From NCBI RefSeq assembly GCF_019754935.1, contig NZ_JAGSOA010000001.1, positions 186,001 to 250,000 of the forward strand: a stretch of 64,000 bases of DNA. The letters are read 5' to 3'. Position numbers and translations under genes: made by a program. Under the pieces are notes generated by a model, which ran no database searches, had not been told where the DNA came from, and saw nothing but the letters and a program-made list of their open reading frames with translations. Numbering within the stretch: the stretch's first letter is position 1; each line of letters opens with the position of its first letter. This DNA is from Corynebacterium parakroppenstedtii. Its GTDB lineage: Bacteria > Actinomycetota > Actinomycetes > Mycobacteriales > Mycobacteriaceae. This document shows, piece after piece, positions 9,710 to 19,240 of the stretch.

Positions 9710-10987
9710 TTACGAGCCGGAGCGCTCCAGATTTTTCACTGCCGTACAGACCTCTCGACTGAACGCTGAGACTGCGGGGAATCTGGGATCCTGGCCGCGC
9801 TCGGCTAAAGCTCCGAGAGCTTCGAACGTCTGAATAATGTCGCGACGAATGATTAATTGATCTCGCGTTCGCGCGCGACCATGGAGGATATGCTGTCCCC
9901 TAAAGTCAATGGACCGGTCCAGATCCGAATCCCCAGAGTCCTTCGTGCCGACGGTTCCACCGGCAGATGCGTTGTCTTCGCCGCTATCAGTGGTGAACCG
10001 TACCTTATCGATCAGCGCGGTGAGCCCTCCAGCTTCCAAGATGGCTAGTGACAGAAGCGACCACCCAACCAGGGCGGTGACTATTCTCGCCCGCAAGCGT
10101 TCATCGTTGAGGACATTAGGCCACATTCCGCTCACTTCGTGACGCCACGCATCAACGAACTTACGGCTGAGTTCTCCGTTAAGAGCAGTCCCCTCGGCGT
10201 ATTGAGGGAAGCCAGCGATAACGCACGCAACGTCGAAGGTGACATCGCGGAATCCGGCCCACTCAAAGTCGAGATACGTGATCCTGTGGTTACCACACAG
10301 AATGTTGTCGGGTGAAAGGTCGAAGGGAGTAAAGGCCCTGTGCTGCCCCGACGCCAACCGTCGTGATGAATCGGCAGCAAAGTCTGACACCTCGGCCGGA
10401 ACAGAAACGCCGAGCTTTCCCACCATGCTTAATCCGTAGTCAATCGCGTCAGTAAGAACACGTCCACGAGCGACGACTAACTCACGGCCGGCTTTTGCTC
10501 GGGACATCATGCGGCGGAGTAGCGTTGCGAAATCGTCTTCGGCTCCAGCGGTTGCACGATGCATGCGTCCCAAGGATGTGCCGAGCCGCCTCACCAACTT
10601 CGCTTTATCGTCGTCAGAGCTGGTGTTCCACACCTCGATCAGATTGTCGACGGAACCAGCGTCTGTAGTGACCATCAACCGTTTATCCAGGTCATATGCC
10701 AACATGACCGGACCAGGGCGAGATTCGTTCGCCAGCGAATTGGTGAATTGATAGGCGACGATCTCACGAATGAGTGCTGGATCAGGGCCGCTCAGCGACT
10801 CTGGCGGCAGTTGCTTAATGATCACTGTTCGTTCATGCAAGAACGGGTTAGTGGCGACGCGCGCACGCAAGACTAACGCAGACCCTGACCCTCCTAGATC
10901 CTCTGGATCGGATAGGTGGGGTTGGCCGCCAAGCCTGTTACCCAATAAGTCAGAGGCTGCGCTCATGACCGCATCAGTGGATAGCAC
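9710..10987 (-). CDS. aminoglycoside phosphotransferase-fold kinase of unknown substrate
   Basis: The fold is that of APH/choline-kinase-like small-molecule kinases. Seen in sequence: an N-lobe lysine in TVIIKQLPPESL, a catalytic loop FTPFDLSPDNIL (Asp and Asn in the Brenner-type spacing) and the metal-binding DFEWAGF with its Asp. The usual His at the head of the catalytic loop is replaced by Thr-Pro-Phe. The substrate cannot be read from sequence. Its place between aspS and rarA looks like a housekeeping locus rather than a resistance gene. The GTG at 10987 has AAGGAG 12 bases upstream; an ATG at 10966 is an alternative start. Confidence 0.75.
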   Translation of the reverse strand: MLSTDAVMSAASDLLGNRLGGQPHLSDPEDLGGSGSALVLRARVATNPFLHERTVIIKQLPPESLSGPDPALIREIVAYQFTNSLANESRPGPVMLAYDLDKRLMVTTDAGSVDNLIEVWNTSSDDDKAKLVRRLGTSLGRMHRATAGAEDDFATLLRRMMSRAKAGRELVVARGRVLTDAIDYGLSMVGKLGVSVPAEVSDFAADSSRRLASGQHRAFTPFDLSPDNILCGNHRITYLDFEWAGFRDVTFDVACVIAGFPQYAEGTALNGELSRKFVDAWRHEVSGMWPNVLNDERLRARIVTALVGWSLLSLAILEAGGLTALIDKVRFTTDSGEDNASAGGTVGTKDSGDSDLDRSIDFRGQHILHGRARTRDQLIIRRDIIQTFEALGALAERGQDPRFPAVSAFSREVCTAVKNLERSGS

Positions 10988-11073
10988 TGTGTGCCACTAC
11001 TCCTTGTCTACGCCGGGACATTCCCGTTCCATCACGTACAGTAAACCCGCCGAAACGCTGTTCGCATGGAAAA

Positions 11074-12867
11074 TCAGTTCTTCGTTTCTTTCTTCTTCGG
11101 TTTAGCGTCGATGCCTGATTCTTTGCGCTGCTCAGGAGTGATGGGCGCTGGTGCATCAGTGAGAGGATCGACGCCACCACCGGACTTCGGGAATGCAATG
11201 ACATCGCGAATGGACTCGAAGCCACCCAACAGGGAGACTATACGGTCCCATCCGAAGGCGATACCACCGTGCGGCGGTGCACCGAACTTCATTGCCTCAA
11301 GGAGGAATCCGAACTTCTCCTGTGCTTCTTCGTCCGAAATACCCATGACATTGAACACACGCTGCTGCACGTCCGAGCGGTGAATACGGATTGAGCCGCC
11401 ACCGATCTCGTTTCCGTTGCACACGATGTCGTAGGCGTAGGACAGTGCAGACCCAGGATCTTTATCGAAGGAGTCCATGCACTCTGGCTTCGGGGACGTG
11501 AAGGCGTGGTGGACGGCGGTCCATGCGGAGTGTCCTAAGGCCACGTCGCCCTCTGCCGTCGCGTCAGCTGCCGGCTCAAAGAGCGGAGCATCAACAACCC
11601 AGGTAAATGCCCAATCGCCTTCCTTAATGAGACCCAGCTTCCGGGCAACTTCACCGCGGGCTGCGCCTAACAAAGCACGAGATGATTTAGCATCTCCGGC
11701 CGCGAAGAAAATGCAATCGCCAGGCTTGGCTCCGACATGGTCAGCGATACCTTCGCGTTCAGCGTCGGTAATGTTCTTTGCGACGGGGCCGGAGAGTTGG
11801 CCGTCGTCGCCAACGAGAATATAAGCCAAGCCTTTGGCGCCGCGCTGCTTTGCCCAGTCCTGCCAGGCGTCCAGCTGACGTCGCGGCTGGGAGGCTCCGC
11901 CCTCCATGACGATTGCGCCAACGTAGGGGTTCTGGAAGACACGGAATGTGGTGTTAGCGAAGAACTCCGTGCACTCAACAATCTTGATGTCGAACCGGAG
12001 GTCAGGCTTGTCCGACCCGTAGTACTTCATGGCGTCGGCGTAGGTCATGCGGGGGATCGGAGTCGGAATGTCGTACCCGATCTCTTTCCAAATGGCGGTG
12101 AGGATTTCCTCGGCGACGCTAATGACATCGTCTTGGTCGACGAAGCTCATCTCGACGTCGAGCTGCGTGAACTCAGGCTGACGATCAGCGCGGAAATCTT
12201 CGTCGCGGTAGCAGCGTGCAATCTGGAAATACCGTTCCATGCCGCCAACCATCAGCAGCTGCTTAAACAGCTGAGGAGACTGCGGAAGAGCATAGAACGA
12301 GCCCGGACGTAAACGAGCCGGAACGAGGAAGTCACGAGCACCTTCCGGCGTCGACCGCGTCAACGTAGGAGTTTCGATTTCATGGAAGTCGTGCTTCAGG
12401 AGCACTGACCTCGCAGCCTGGTTGACATTCGAACGGAGAACCAAGGCATCATGCTGGGTTTTCCGTCGAAGATCCAGGTAGCGGTATTTGAGGCGAGTTT
12501 CCTCACCAACCTCTCCGGACGATGACTGATCATCAATCTGGAAAGGCAAAGCCTCCGACGCGTTCAAAATGGTCAACTCATTGACGTTTAACTCGATGGC
12601 GCCAGAGTCCAGGTTAGGATTCTCGGAGCCCTCGGGACGAGCGTCGACGACACCCGTCACCCGGATGCAGTACTCGCTGCGAAGGTGGTGCGCCTGTGCA
12701 GCAACATCAGAATCGCGGAAAACAACCTGCGCCAGACCCGATCGATCGCGTAAGTCAATGAAAATCACGCCACCGTGATCACGACGGCGAGCGACCCAAC
12801 CACTCAATGTCACGGTCTGGCCTACATGGTGAGAACGAAGTTCACCGGCAAGGTGTGTGCGATGCAC
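11074..12867 (-). CDS. aspS: aspartyl-tRNA synthetase
   Basis: Charges tRNA-Asp (and, in many actinobacteria lacking AsnRS, tRNA-Asn) with aspartate. The 597-residue product has the N-terminal OB-fold anticodon-binding domain ([20 protein letters not shown]), the class II core with [21 protein letters not shown], the bacterial GAD insert, and motif 3 IAFGWDRIV. It ends in a Lys/Glu-rich tail. I moved the start to the GTG at 12867, which has GGAAGGA eight bases upstream and begins with HRTHLAGEL as in relatives; the longer open frame to 12924 has no support. Whether the enzyme is discriminating is not decidable without asnS/gatCAB context. Confidence 0.96.
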   Translation of the reverse strand: MHRTHLAGELRSHHVGQTVTLSGWVARRRDHGGVIFIDLRDRSGLAQVVFRDSDVAAQAHHLRSEYCIRVTGVVDARPEGSENPNLDSGAIELNVNELTILNASEALPFQIDDQSSSGEVGEETRLKYRYLDLRRKTQHDALVLRSNVNQAARSVLLKHDFHEIETPTLTRSTPEGARDFLVPARLRPGSFYALPQSPQLFKQLLMVGGMERYFQIARCYRDEDFRADRQPEFTQLDVEMSFVDQDDVISVAEEILTAIWKEIGYDIPTPIPRMTYADAMKYYGSDKPDLRFDIKIVECTEFFANTTFRVFQNPYVGAIVMEGGASQPRRQLDAWQDWAKQRGAKGLAYILVGDDGQLSGPVAKNITDAEREGIADHVGAKPGDCIFFAAGDAKSSRALLGAARGEVARKLGLIKEGDWAFTWVVDAPLFEPAADATAEGDVALGHSAWTAVHHAFTSPKPECMDSFDKDPGSALSYAYDIVCNGNEIGGGSIRIHRSDVQQRVFNVMGISDEEAQEKFGFLLEAMKFGAPPHGGIAFGWDRIVSLLGGFESIRDVIAFPKSGGGVDPLTDAPAPITPEQRKESGIDAKPKKKETKN

Positions 12868-13029
12868 AGGGCAGTCCTTCCAAAATATCCTGAGAGATCT
12901 ATCACTAGAGTGAGGCGATACCACCTATAAACGGTTGTTGGCACACTCGGCCCCTCACTCTACCCGATACCCGATCCTATTTGGCGTCCGGCTCTCTACT
13001 TCTGTGCAGCATTTGGCAGAATATGAGAT

Positions 13030-13875
13030 GTGACGTTTAAGAATGATTTTCAGGCCTCGGGCTCGCGCGCTTCCCACGGTGGTGGACGGATCGCTGCAGG
13101 TGGTGGCATAGGCTCCATCGTTATAGTCGGCTTATACCTCCTACTTGGTGGAAATCCGGCTGATCTCATTAATAGCAGTGGTGGGGGTGGACATGACCAA
13201 GCGAACCGCGAGGAATGTAAATCTGGTGCTGACGCGAACAAATATGATCACTGCCGCGTCGAGTACACAGGCATTTCCCTGGACCGGGTTTGGAGCAGGA
13301 TTTTGCCCGAACAGGCAAATATCGACTACACCAAGCCGGGCTTAACCCTATTTTCTGGGTCAACCTCGACGGGGTGCGGGCAGGCTAGCTCCTCAACCGG
13401 CCCGTTCTACTGCCCGTCAGACTCCACAGCCTATTTTGATACGTCATTCTTCCAACAGCTGAAAGACATGGGCGGCTCCAACGGGCCTTTCGCGCAGGAG
13501 TACGTCGTTGCCCATGAATTTGGGCACCATATCCAAAACCTTCAGGGCACGCTGGGATTGAGCGACTACAACAACCCCGGAGAAGACTCCAACGCTGTCA
13601 AGATGGAGCTTCAGGCGGATTGTTACGCCGGAATATGGGCGAACCATGCTGCTCAAGGCGATGACGCGATCCTTGAACCACTCAGCGATGACCAAGTCCA
13701 GCAAGCAGTCACTACGGCCCAAGCCATTGGCGACGACGCCATCCAGAAACAATCAGGCCAGTCCGTCAACCCAGACCAGTGGACACACGGATCATCGGAA
13801 GAGCGTAAAAGTTCTTTCCTCAAGGGGTATAAGAACGGCACGATGAGCGCGTGTAAACAATCGTTTAACGAATAA
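13030..13875 (+). CDS. neutral zinc metallopeptidase, YpfJ family, membrane-anchored
   Basis: Putative zinc protease of the PF04228 family. The 281-residue protein has a Gly-rich N-terminus, one membrane segment (about 28-40) and a large extracytoplasmic domain. The zinc motif HEFGHH is at 162-167 and the third ligand region ELQADCYAG is about 30 residues later; four cysteines before the zinc site may form disulfides. It starts with GTG at 13030 and has only a weak ribosome site. It is divergent from aspS across a 162-base gap. Physiological substrates are unknown for the family. Confidence 0.85.
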   Translation: MTFKNDFQASGSRASHGGGRIAAGGGIGSIVIVGLYLLLGGNPADLINSSGGGGHDQANREECKSGADANKYDHCRVEYTGISLDRVWSRILPEQANIDYTKPGLTLFSGSTSTGCGQASSSTGPFYCPSDSTAYFDTSFFQQLKDMGGSNGPFAQEYVVAHEFGHHIQNLQGTLGLSDYNNPGEDSNAVKMELQADCYAGIWANHAAQGDDAILEPLSDDQVQQAVTTAQAIGDDAIQKQSGQSVNPDQWTHGSSEERKSSFLKGYKNGTMSACKQSFNE

Positions 13876-13942
13876 CACGGTGGCTGCTTTTATGCCCTCA
13901 ACTACCGTCGAATACTGATTTATTAATCCTTAGGAGTTCACT

Positions 13943-15403
13943 ATGCCCGTCCGTGTCCCGACCCCGCACTCGTCGGCTGACTCAGATTCACCAGAATCAG
14001 GTCGCGATAGGTTGGCTCGCGAACTTGCCATCCTTGTCGACGATTTTGACGGCACGATTACCTTTGACGACGATGTTATCGCTGCGCATTCCCACGACGA
14101 GGCTCCCCAACCGACAAGTGGTCGCGCCTTGGCCCTTGTGAGAGCCAGGAGCATCGCCGACGTCCAAGCTGTCGTCCGATTCGCATACGAACACGGCATC
14201 CCCGTCGTGCCTCAAGGAGCCCGAACTGGCTTAACCGGAGGGGCTAATGCTAAAGAAAACTGCATTCTGCTCTCAGTGAAGTCGATGGATCGCATCCTCG
14301 AAATTAGTGAACTCAACCAGACAGTCACGGTAGAGCCTGGCATTGTTAACCAGGACCTTAAAGATGCGCTCCGGCCGCACGGGCTACTGTATCCACCCGA
14401 TCCGGGATCGGTGGGAATGTCCACCATCGGCGGAAATATTGCGACCAATGCGGGTGGAATGTGCTGCGTCAAATACGGAGTCACACGAGATTTCGTGCGT
14501 GAACTCAAAGTTGTCCTTCCCGACGGAACTCTGACTCGAGTTGGCCACAAAACTGCGAAAGGCGTTGCCGGCCTGGAGCTCGCTCAGCTTTTCGTCGGTT
14601 CAGAAGGAACCCTCGGAGTCATCGTCGAGGCCACCCTTCGACTAATCCCCCTACCACCTACTCCCTTGACCGCAGTGGCCACATTCGCCTCGGAGCGCGA
14701 CGCTGCAGAAACGGTTGCCACCTACATGGGGGCTGGGTACCGCCCGTCCATGTTTGAGATGCTCGACGGTCTCACCATTTCTATGCTCAATGAGCTCGGG
14801 GATTTCGGTCTCGACGAAAATGTCGGCGCCATGCTGATCATGCAGTCTGATTCGACGACGGCGAAGGAAGACACCGAAGAATTCACAACGATTGCGGACA
14901 AACACAATGCCATCGACATTGCGTTTTCGGATAACCCCGCAGACAACGATGCTCTTGTTGCTGCTCGACGAATGGTTCATCCGGCCAACGAGCTGTACCA
15001 GCGGAATCACGGCGGCGGACAACTGATTGAGGATATATGTATTCCTCGCTCCTCCATGGCGGATTTCTTCGATGGTTTGGCCGCGATTCGGAAAAACACC
15101 GGGGTCGTCATTGCGGCCATTGCACATGCCGGCGACGGAAATACGCACCCGGCCTTATTCTTCGACGCCGATGATCAGGAATCCTGCGCTCGTGCCCAAG
15201 ATGCGTTTGAGCAGATTATCCACCTCGGGTTATCCCTTGGAGGCACGATTACGGGTGAACATGGCGTCGGGGATCTTAAAAGCAAGTGGCTCCCCCATGA
15301 ATTAGATGAGGGAGCGCAAAACCTGCACCTCGCTATCAAACAGGCGGTTGACCCGGATTCAATCATGAACCCCGGGGGCATGTACCACTATCTACGCCGA
15401 TAA
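13943..15403 (+). CDS. GlcD-like FAD-linked oxidase (2-hydroxyacid dehydrogenase type)
   Basis: Flavoenzyme of the VAO/PCMH family, of the kind that oxidizes glycolate or D-lactate. The FAD-binding half includes [36 protein letters not shown] and [12 protein letters not shown]; the C-terminal cap has [10 protein letters not shown] and TGEHGVG followed by the closing MNPGGM. At 486 residues it matches GlcD/LldD2-type length with no Fe-S partner gene beside it. AGGAG precedes the ATG by seven bases. Its last 12 bases overlap the end of hisS on the other strand. Glycolate, D-lactate and D-2-hydroxyglutarate are all possible substrates. Confidence 0.85.
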   Translation: MPVRVPTPHSSADSDSPESGRDRLARELAILVDDFDGTITFDDDVIAAHSHDEAPQPTSGRALALVRARSIADVQAVVRFAYEHGIPVVPQGARTGLTGGANAKENCILLSVKSMDRILEISELNQTVTVEPGIVNQDLKDALRPHGLLYPPDPGSVGMSTIGGNIATNAGGMCCVKYGVTRDFVRELKVVLPDGTLTRVGHKTAKGVAGLELAQLFVGSEGTLGVIVEATLRLIPLPPTPLTAVATFASERDAAETVATYMGAGYRPSMFEMLDGLTISMLNELGDFGLDENVGAMLIMQSDSTTAKEDTEEFTTIADKHNAIDIAFSDNPADNDALVAARRMVHPANELYQRNHGGGQLIEDICIPRSSMADFFDGLAAIRKNTGVVIAAIAHAGDGNTHPALFFDADDQESCARAQDAFEQIIHLGLSLGGTITGEHGVGDLKSKWLPHELDEGAQNLHLAIKQAVDPDSIMNPGGMYHYLRR

Positions 15404-16672
15404 CCGACCACGAATTTCCTGGACGACCTGATCAAGGGGGACGGCAGTTTGTTCGCCTTCGTGTAGGTCCTTGACCTGCACGATGGATTTGGCTAGCTCA
15501 TCTTCCCCAATGACCAGGGCAAAACGCGCACCTGCGCGGTCAGCGGCTTTCATCGAACCTTTGAGCCCACGGTGCCCATAGGACATGTCCGCGCGCACTC
15601 CGGATTGACGGAGATCATTAATGATGACGGGCATGCGTCGGTGCGCCTCCTCCCCCATGGCCACCCCGTACACGTCCACTCGGCTCCCGTCGGTCACCGT
15701 CTTCTTCTCAGTTTCCAAGGCGAGAAGTGCGCGCTCCACGCCGAGTCCGAAGCCCACACCAGAGAGGTCACGGCCACCGAGTTCAGCCATCAGACCGTCG
15801 TACCGGCCTCCCCCGCCGATACCAGACTGGGCACCGAGGTCATCGTGGACAAATTCGAAGCATGTCTTCGTGTAATAGTCCAGGCCACGCACCATACGCG
15901 GATTGATCGTGTACGGAACCGACAGGTCATCCAAAATTCCGGTGACCGTCTCGAAATGTGCGCGAGCTTCGTCGGAAAGATAATCAAGCATGAGCGGTGC
16001 GTCGGCCGTCATTTCCTTAACTTCTGGACGCTTGTCATCCAGAACCCGGAGCGGATTAATCTGCGCACGGTGCTGTGTCTCTTCATCCAGAGGTAGCGAC
16101 GTCAGGAAAGCCTGCAGTTTCTCCCGGTATACAGGACGGCAAGTGGAATCCCCCAATGACGTCAACTCCAGCCGGAATCCCGTCAGTCCCAAAGAAGTAA
16201 AACACCGATACGCAAGCGCAATGACCTCGGCGTCGAGGGCGGGATCATCAATACCAATGGCCTCAACACCGACTTGCTGGAACTGACGATACCGGCCGGC
16301 CTGTGGCCGCTCATAGCGGAAGCACGGTCCTGCATACACCAGCTTCGCGGGGAGCTGACCACGATCAAGTCCGTGCTCAATGACCGCCCGCATCACACCA
16401 GCTGTGCCTTCGGGACGGAGCGTCATCGAACGTCCGCCCCGGTCTTCGAACGTGTACATCTCTTTCGTGACGACGTCGCTGGACTCCCCAACTCCCCGAG
16501 CAAAGAGTGAAGTGTCCTCGAAGATTGGAAGCTCAACCGGCTCATACCCAGCTACCGTCGCGCAATGATGGAAAGTCGAGCGAACAGCGTTGAACTCGTG
16601 AGAATTCGGCGGAACATAATCAGGAACGCCTTTAGGAGCAGTGAATTTACGTGGCTTCGAGGATGTACTCAC
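15392..16672 (-). CDS. hisS: histidyl-tRNA synthetase
   Basis: Charges tRNA-His. The 426-residue class II enzyme shows the N-terminal [11 protein letters not shown], motif 2 [16 protein letters not shown], the HisRS-specific [13 protein letters not shown] and motif 3 [13 protein letters not shown], then a C-terminal anticodon-binding domain ending in [10 protein letters not shown]. It converges with the FAD oxidase gene and shares 12 bases with it, which leaves no room for a private terminator. The hydrolase gene at 16763-17476 lies upstream on the same strand, as in mycobacteria. Confidence 0.97.
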   Translation of the reverse strand: MSTSSKPRKFTAPKGVPDYVPPNSHEFNAVRSTFHHCATVAGYEPVELPIFEDTSLFARGVGESSDVVTKEMYTFEDRGGRSMTLRPEGTAGVMRAVIEHGLDRGQLPAKLVYAGPCFRYERPQAGRYRQFQQVGVEAIGIDDPALDAEVIALAYRCFTSLGLTGFRLELTSLGDSTCRPVYREKLQAFLTSLPLDEETQHRAQINPLRVLDDKRPEVKEMTADAPLMLDYLSDEARAHFETVTGILDDLSVPYTINPRMVRGLDYYTKTCFEFVHDDLGAQSGIGGGGRYDGLMAELGGRDLSGVGFGLGVERALLALETEKKTVTDGSRVDVYGVAMGEEAHRRMPVIINDLRQSGVRADMSYGHRGLKGSMKAADRAGARFALVIGEDELAKSIVQVKDLHEGEQTAVPLDQVVQEIRGRLSA

Positions 16673-16762
16673 GGATTCACACTATAGCGAATAGGGGCAA
16701 TCGGCTGGCCGACCGACGGCGACCCCGTTTTCTGTGACTGCCCCTCAACGAGGTGACAGTTT

Positions 16763-17476
16763 CTATAAGCCGCGGAGGAATGGGTTCTGCTGAAGCTCCT
16801 CCTCGATAGAGGTGCTTGGTCCATGCCCAGGAAGAATCATGGTCTTTTGCGGAAGCTTCTTAACGACGTCGGCCAGCGTCGATTTCATGGAATGCGGATT
16901 GGAGCCGGGCAAGTCCGTCCGGCCAATGCCACCGCGGAAGAGAACGTCACCTCCGAAACACGTCTCCCCCAGAAAAAGCATGGTCGATCCAGGAGAATGC
17001 CCAGGTGCGCCCACGACTGTGAGCATGCCGACGGCTGTCTCGAGGGTAGTCTGCCCGCCAATAGCGACTTCGGGATAGCTGCCACGCTGCGGATCGGTGA
17101 CGGAGTCATCCATCCACGAAATGTCGTAATGCTCCACACGTTCAGGCTGTTCCATGTGGGCATGGTCAAGAATGCGATCAATGTCCCGAAAGGCGCCATC
17201 GCTGTCCTCGAGCATGAATACATCGGCCTCGTGAAGCCAAACCGGAACTGAAAAACGGTTGGCGATAATTCCCGCATCGCGGCTGTGATCCAGATGCCCG
17301 TGCGTCAAATACACTCCAGCCACGGTGAGGTCATGGTCGTCCATATACGATAAAACGGGCACATGGGCTCCGTGGCCTGGATCAATAACGATGGCCTCGT
17401 TGCCACGCGTACATATGTAGCAATTCGTGCTTAAGGCTCCCACTGTGGTCATGGTGATAGTCACGTCGTTAGTCAT
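16763..17476 (-). CDS. metallo-beta-lactamase-fold hydrolase (glyoxalase II-like)
   Basis: The 237-residue protein has the dinuclear metal motif THGHLDHSRDAG, later APGHSPGST, CFGGDVLFRGGIGR and a final LPGHGPSTSI, in the order of the glyoxalase II/YcbL branch. It probably hydrolyses a thioester or related bond in the cytoplasm; the substrate is not evident. Actinobacteria use mycothiol rather than glutathione, so an S-acyl-mycothiol is a reasonable guess but only a guess. It sits just upstream of hisS on the same strand and is divergent from the cyclophilin gene, the same neighbourhood as in Mycobacterium. Confidence 0.85.
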   Translation of the reverse strand: MTNDVTITMTTVGALSTNCYICTRGNEAIVIDPGHGAHVPVLSYMDDHDLTVAGVYLTHGHLDHSRDAGIIANRFSVPVWLHEADVFMLEDSDGAFRDIDRILDHAHMEQPERVEHYDISWMDDSVTDPQRGSYPEVAIGGQTTLETAVGMLTVVGAPGHSPGSTMLFLGETCFGGDVLFRGGIGRTDLPGSNPHSMKSTLADVVKKLPQKTMILPGHGPSTSIEEELQQNPFLRGL

Positions 17477-17527
17477 AAGACCATGGTAGGCATAGTAGGA
17501 TGTCGGAGCGGGAAACTAGTCGCCGCC

Positions 17528-17555
17528 TATCACGTGCAATTATTATCACGTGCAA
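17528..17555. repeat. direct repeat of TATCACGTGCAA in a divergent promoter region
   Basis: Two perfect 12-base copies at 17528-17539 and 17544-17555, each holding the palindrome CACGTG, are spaced 16 bases apart. They lie between the divergent hydrolase (minus) and cyclophilin (plus) genes. The arrangement suits a pair of operator half-sites, but no regulator is known from this sequence. Confidence 0.7.
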
Positions 17556-17610
17556 CTATGGTTCTGCAGCCCCAACCGTCATTCACAAGACTGATAGAAA
17601 GTGATTGTTT

Positions 17611-18423
17611 GTGAGCACCAACAAAGAAAGGCGCGAGGAAGCCTTCTCAGCGCTAGAGAAAGAGCTGAAAAAGCGTAACCGTGTGGAGAAAGCACGGCCC
17701 CTCGGAGTCGTCGTCGCTACTGTCGTCATTCTCGTCGCAGTAGCTGGCGGGATTTATTGGGCAGCGACGTCTGGCGGTGACGACCATGATGATACAGCGG
17801 CATCTGCTGAAACAACTACCAACGGCGATTCGGTCACGTGTGACTACACCAAGGCGGACCAGCCTGATTCGAAACAAGCTGATCTCCCCAAGAGCGATAA
17901 TGTGTCGAAAAAGGGAACAGTGAACGTCACCTTGCATACGAACCAGGGTGATATCCCTATCACCATGGATCGTTCCAAGTCCCCTTGCACGGTCAATGCG
18001 ATTGAGTCTCTTGCTAAACAGGGGTTCTACAACGACACAGTGTGCCATCGGCTCACGACAGAGGGCATTTTCGTCCTTCAGTGCGGTGACCCCTCAGGCA
18101 CGGGCAAAGGTGGCCCAGGTTTCACGTTCAAGGATGAATACCCTTCAAACTCTGTGTCCGACAGCGACAAGGAGGGGACATTTGACTACAAGCGCGGGAC
18201 TCTAGCAATGGCGAACTCAGGAGAGGACACCAACGGATCTCAGTTCTTCCTTGTGTACAAGGATTCGCAGCTTCCCCCCAAGTACAACATTTTCGGTTCG
18301 ATTTCCGACGACGGTCTGAAAACCATCGATGGTATTGCCGCCAAGGGCGCGAAGCCTCAGGATGAAAGCGGAAATACTGCCCCCAATGAAGAAGTCAAGA
18401 TCACTAGTGCTGCGGTAAGTTAG
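17611..18423 (+). CDS. membrane-anchored cyclophilin-type peptidyl-prolyl isomerase
   Basis: Catalyses cis-trans isomerization of proline peptide bonds, here outside the membrane. I start at the GTG at 17611 (product VSTNKERREEAF), with GAAAG upstream, rather than the TTG two codons earlier. A charged N-terminal stretch precedes a membrane helix at about 32-51, then an acidic/Thr linker with one Cys, then the cyclophilin domain from about residue 105 (VCHRLTTEGIFVLQCGDPSGTGKGGPG in pieces, TLAMANSGEDTNGSQFFLV). The usual FH..I at the active site reads CHRL..EGIFV, so the first catalytic-pocket residues differ slightly. Same locus and architecture as the mycobacterial membrane cyclophilin beside hisS. 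Confidence 0.9.
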   Translation: MSTNKERREEAFSALEKELKKRNRVEKARPLGVVVATVVILVAVAGGIYWAATSGGDDHDDTAASAETTTNGDSVTCDYTKADQPDSKQADLPKSDNVSKKGTVNVTLHTNQGDIPITMDRSKSPCTVNAIESLAKQGFYNDTVCHRLTTEGIFVLQCGDPSGTGKGGPGFTFKDEYPSNSVSDSDKEGTFDYKRGTLAMANSGEDTNGSQFFLVYKDSQLPPKYNIFGSISDDGLKTIDGIAAKGAKPQDESGNTAPNEEVKITSAAVS

Positions 18424-18454
18424 CGCTTAAAGCTCCATCGCGATCGGGCTTCAG

Positions 18455-18484
18455 AATGCCGGCATCATCTTCGATGTCGGCATT
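18455..18484 (+). terminator. terminator of the cyclophilin gene
   Basis: AATGCCGGCATC (18455-18466) pairs with GATGTCGGCATT (18473-18484) around a six-base loop, with one mismatch, and is followed by TTCC. It lies 31 bases after the cyclophilin stop. Confidence 0.75.
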
Positions 18485-18522
18485 TTCCATATATTCATAT
18501 AACCAGTGCTGCGATACGAAAA

Positions 18523-18560
18523 TGCCGCGTGACGGCATCTGATCAATGTGTCACGCGGCA
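18523..18560 (-). terminator. terminator of the alcohol dehydrogenase / hydrolase operon
   Basis: TGCCGCGTGA (18523-18532) pairs perfectly with TCACGCGGCA (18551-18560). Read on the minus strand, the stem is followed by TTTTCG. It is 12 bases past the hydrolase stop and back to back with the plus-strand terminator at 18455. Confidence 0.8.
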
Positions 18561-18572
18561 GCACATCACCCG

Positions 18573-19238
18573 CTAGTATCCTCGTTCGATCCACTCCTCA
18601 AGATGCGGAGCTTCCTCACCGATCGACGTCGCATCACCGTGCCCCGTGTACACTTCCGTCCGCTCAGGCAGCGTCAAGATACGTGTCTTCAACGACTCGA
18701 TAATCGTCGGGAACGATGAAAACGATCGTCCAGTCGCGCCGGGCCCACCGGCAAATAATGTGTCACCGGAAAGAAGGACATGTGCCTCGGGAAGGTACAA
18801 GCAGCACGACCCCGGTGAATGACCCGGAGTGTTAATGACCGACATCGCTGTGTCGGCGATGCTGAACTGTTCCCCATCTTCGAGGTCCTCATGAGCCACT
18901 CCGGGATGGGTTTGTTCCCACAACATCTGGTCACCGGGATGGACGAAGATCCGCGTGTCCAGTTTTTCCGCCAACTCTGGCGCGACCGTGATGTGATCGT
19001 TGTGCGCGTGGGTGCACACAATCCCTTTTACCGTGCGACCAGCGACGGCGTCGACGATCGGATCGGCCGTGTGGGCAGCGTCGATAATGATGCATTCAGA
19101 ATCGTCACCGATGACCCAAATGTTGTTATCGACTTCCCACTCGCCACCGTCGAGTGCGAACACACCGTGCGTGACGACCCGGCTAATTTTCAGGCCCGAT
19201 TCGCTCTGGCCTTCAGTTGTCAGTTTCCAGGAATCCAT
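18573..19238 (-). CDS. metallo-beta-lactamase-fold hydrolase partnered with the mycothiol-dependent dehydrogenase
   Basis: The 221-residue protein has THAHNDHITVAPEL (metal motif), NTPGHSPGSCCLYL, LLSGDTLFAGGPGATGR and the closing YTGHGDATSIGEE. It starts two bases after the dehydrogenase stop, so the two form one operon. The same pair occurs in other Corynebacteriales (fadH/mscR plus a metallo-beta-lactamase gene). From context it may hydrolyse the S-formyl-mycothiol made by the dehydrogenase; that step is inference, not shown by sequence. If the upstream gene is really broken, this one may be left without its partner. Confidence 0.85.
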   Translation of the reverse strand: MDSWKLTTEGQSESGLKISRVVTHGVFALDGGEWEVDNNIWVIGDDSECIIIDAAHTADPIVDAVAGRTVKGIVCTHAHNDHITVAPELAEKLDTRIFVHPGDQMLWEQTHPGVAHEDLEDGEQFSIADTAMSVINTPGHSPGSCCLYLPEAHVLLSGDTLFAGGPGATGRSFSSFPTIIESLKTRILTLPERTEVYTGHGDATSIGEEAPHLEEWIERGY

Positions 19239-19240
19239 CG

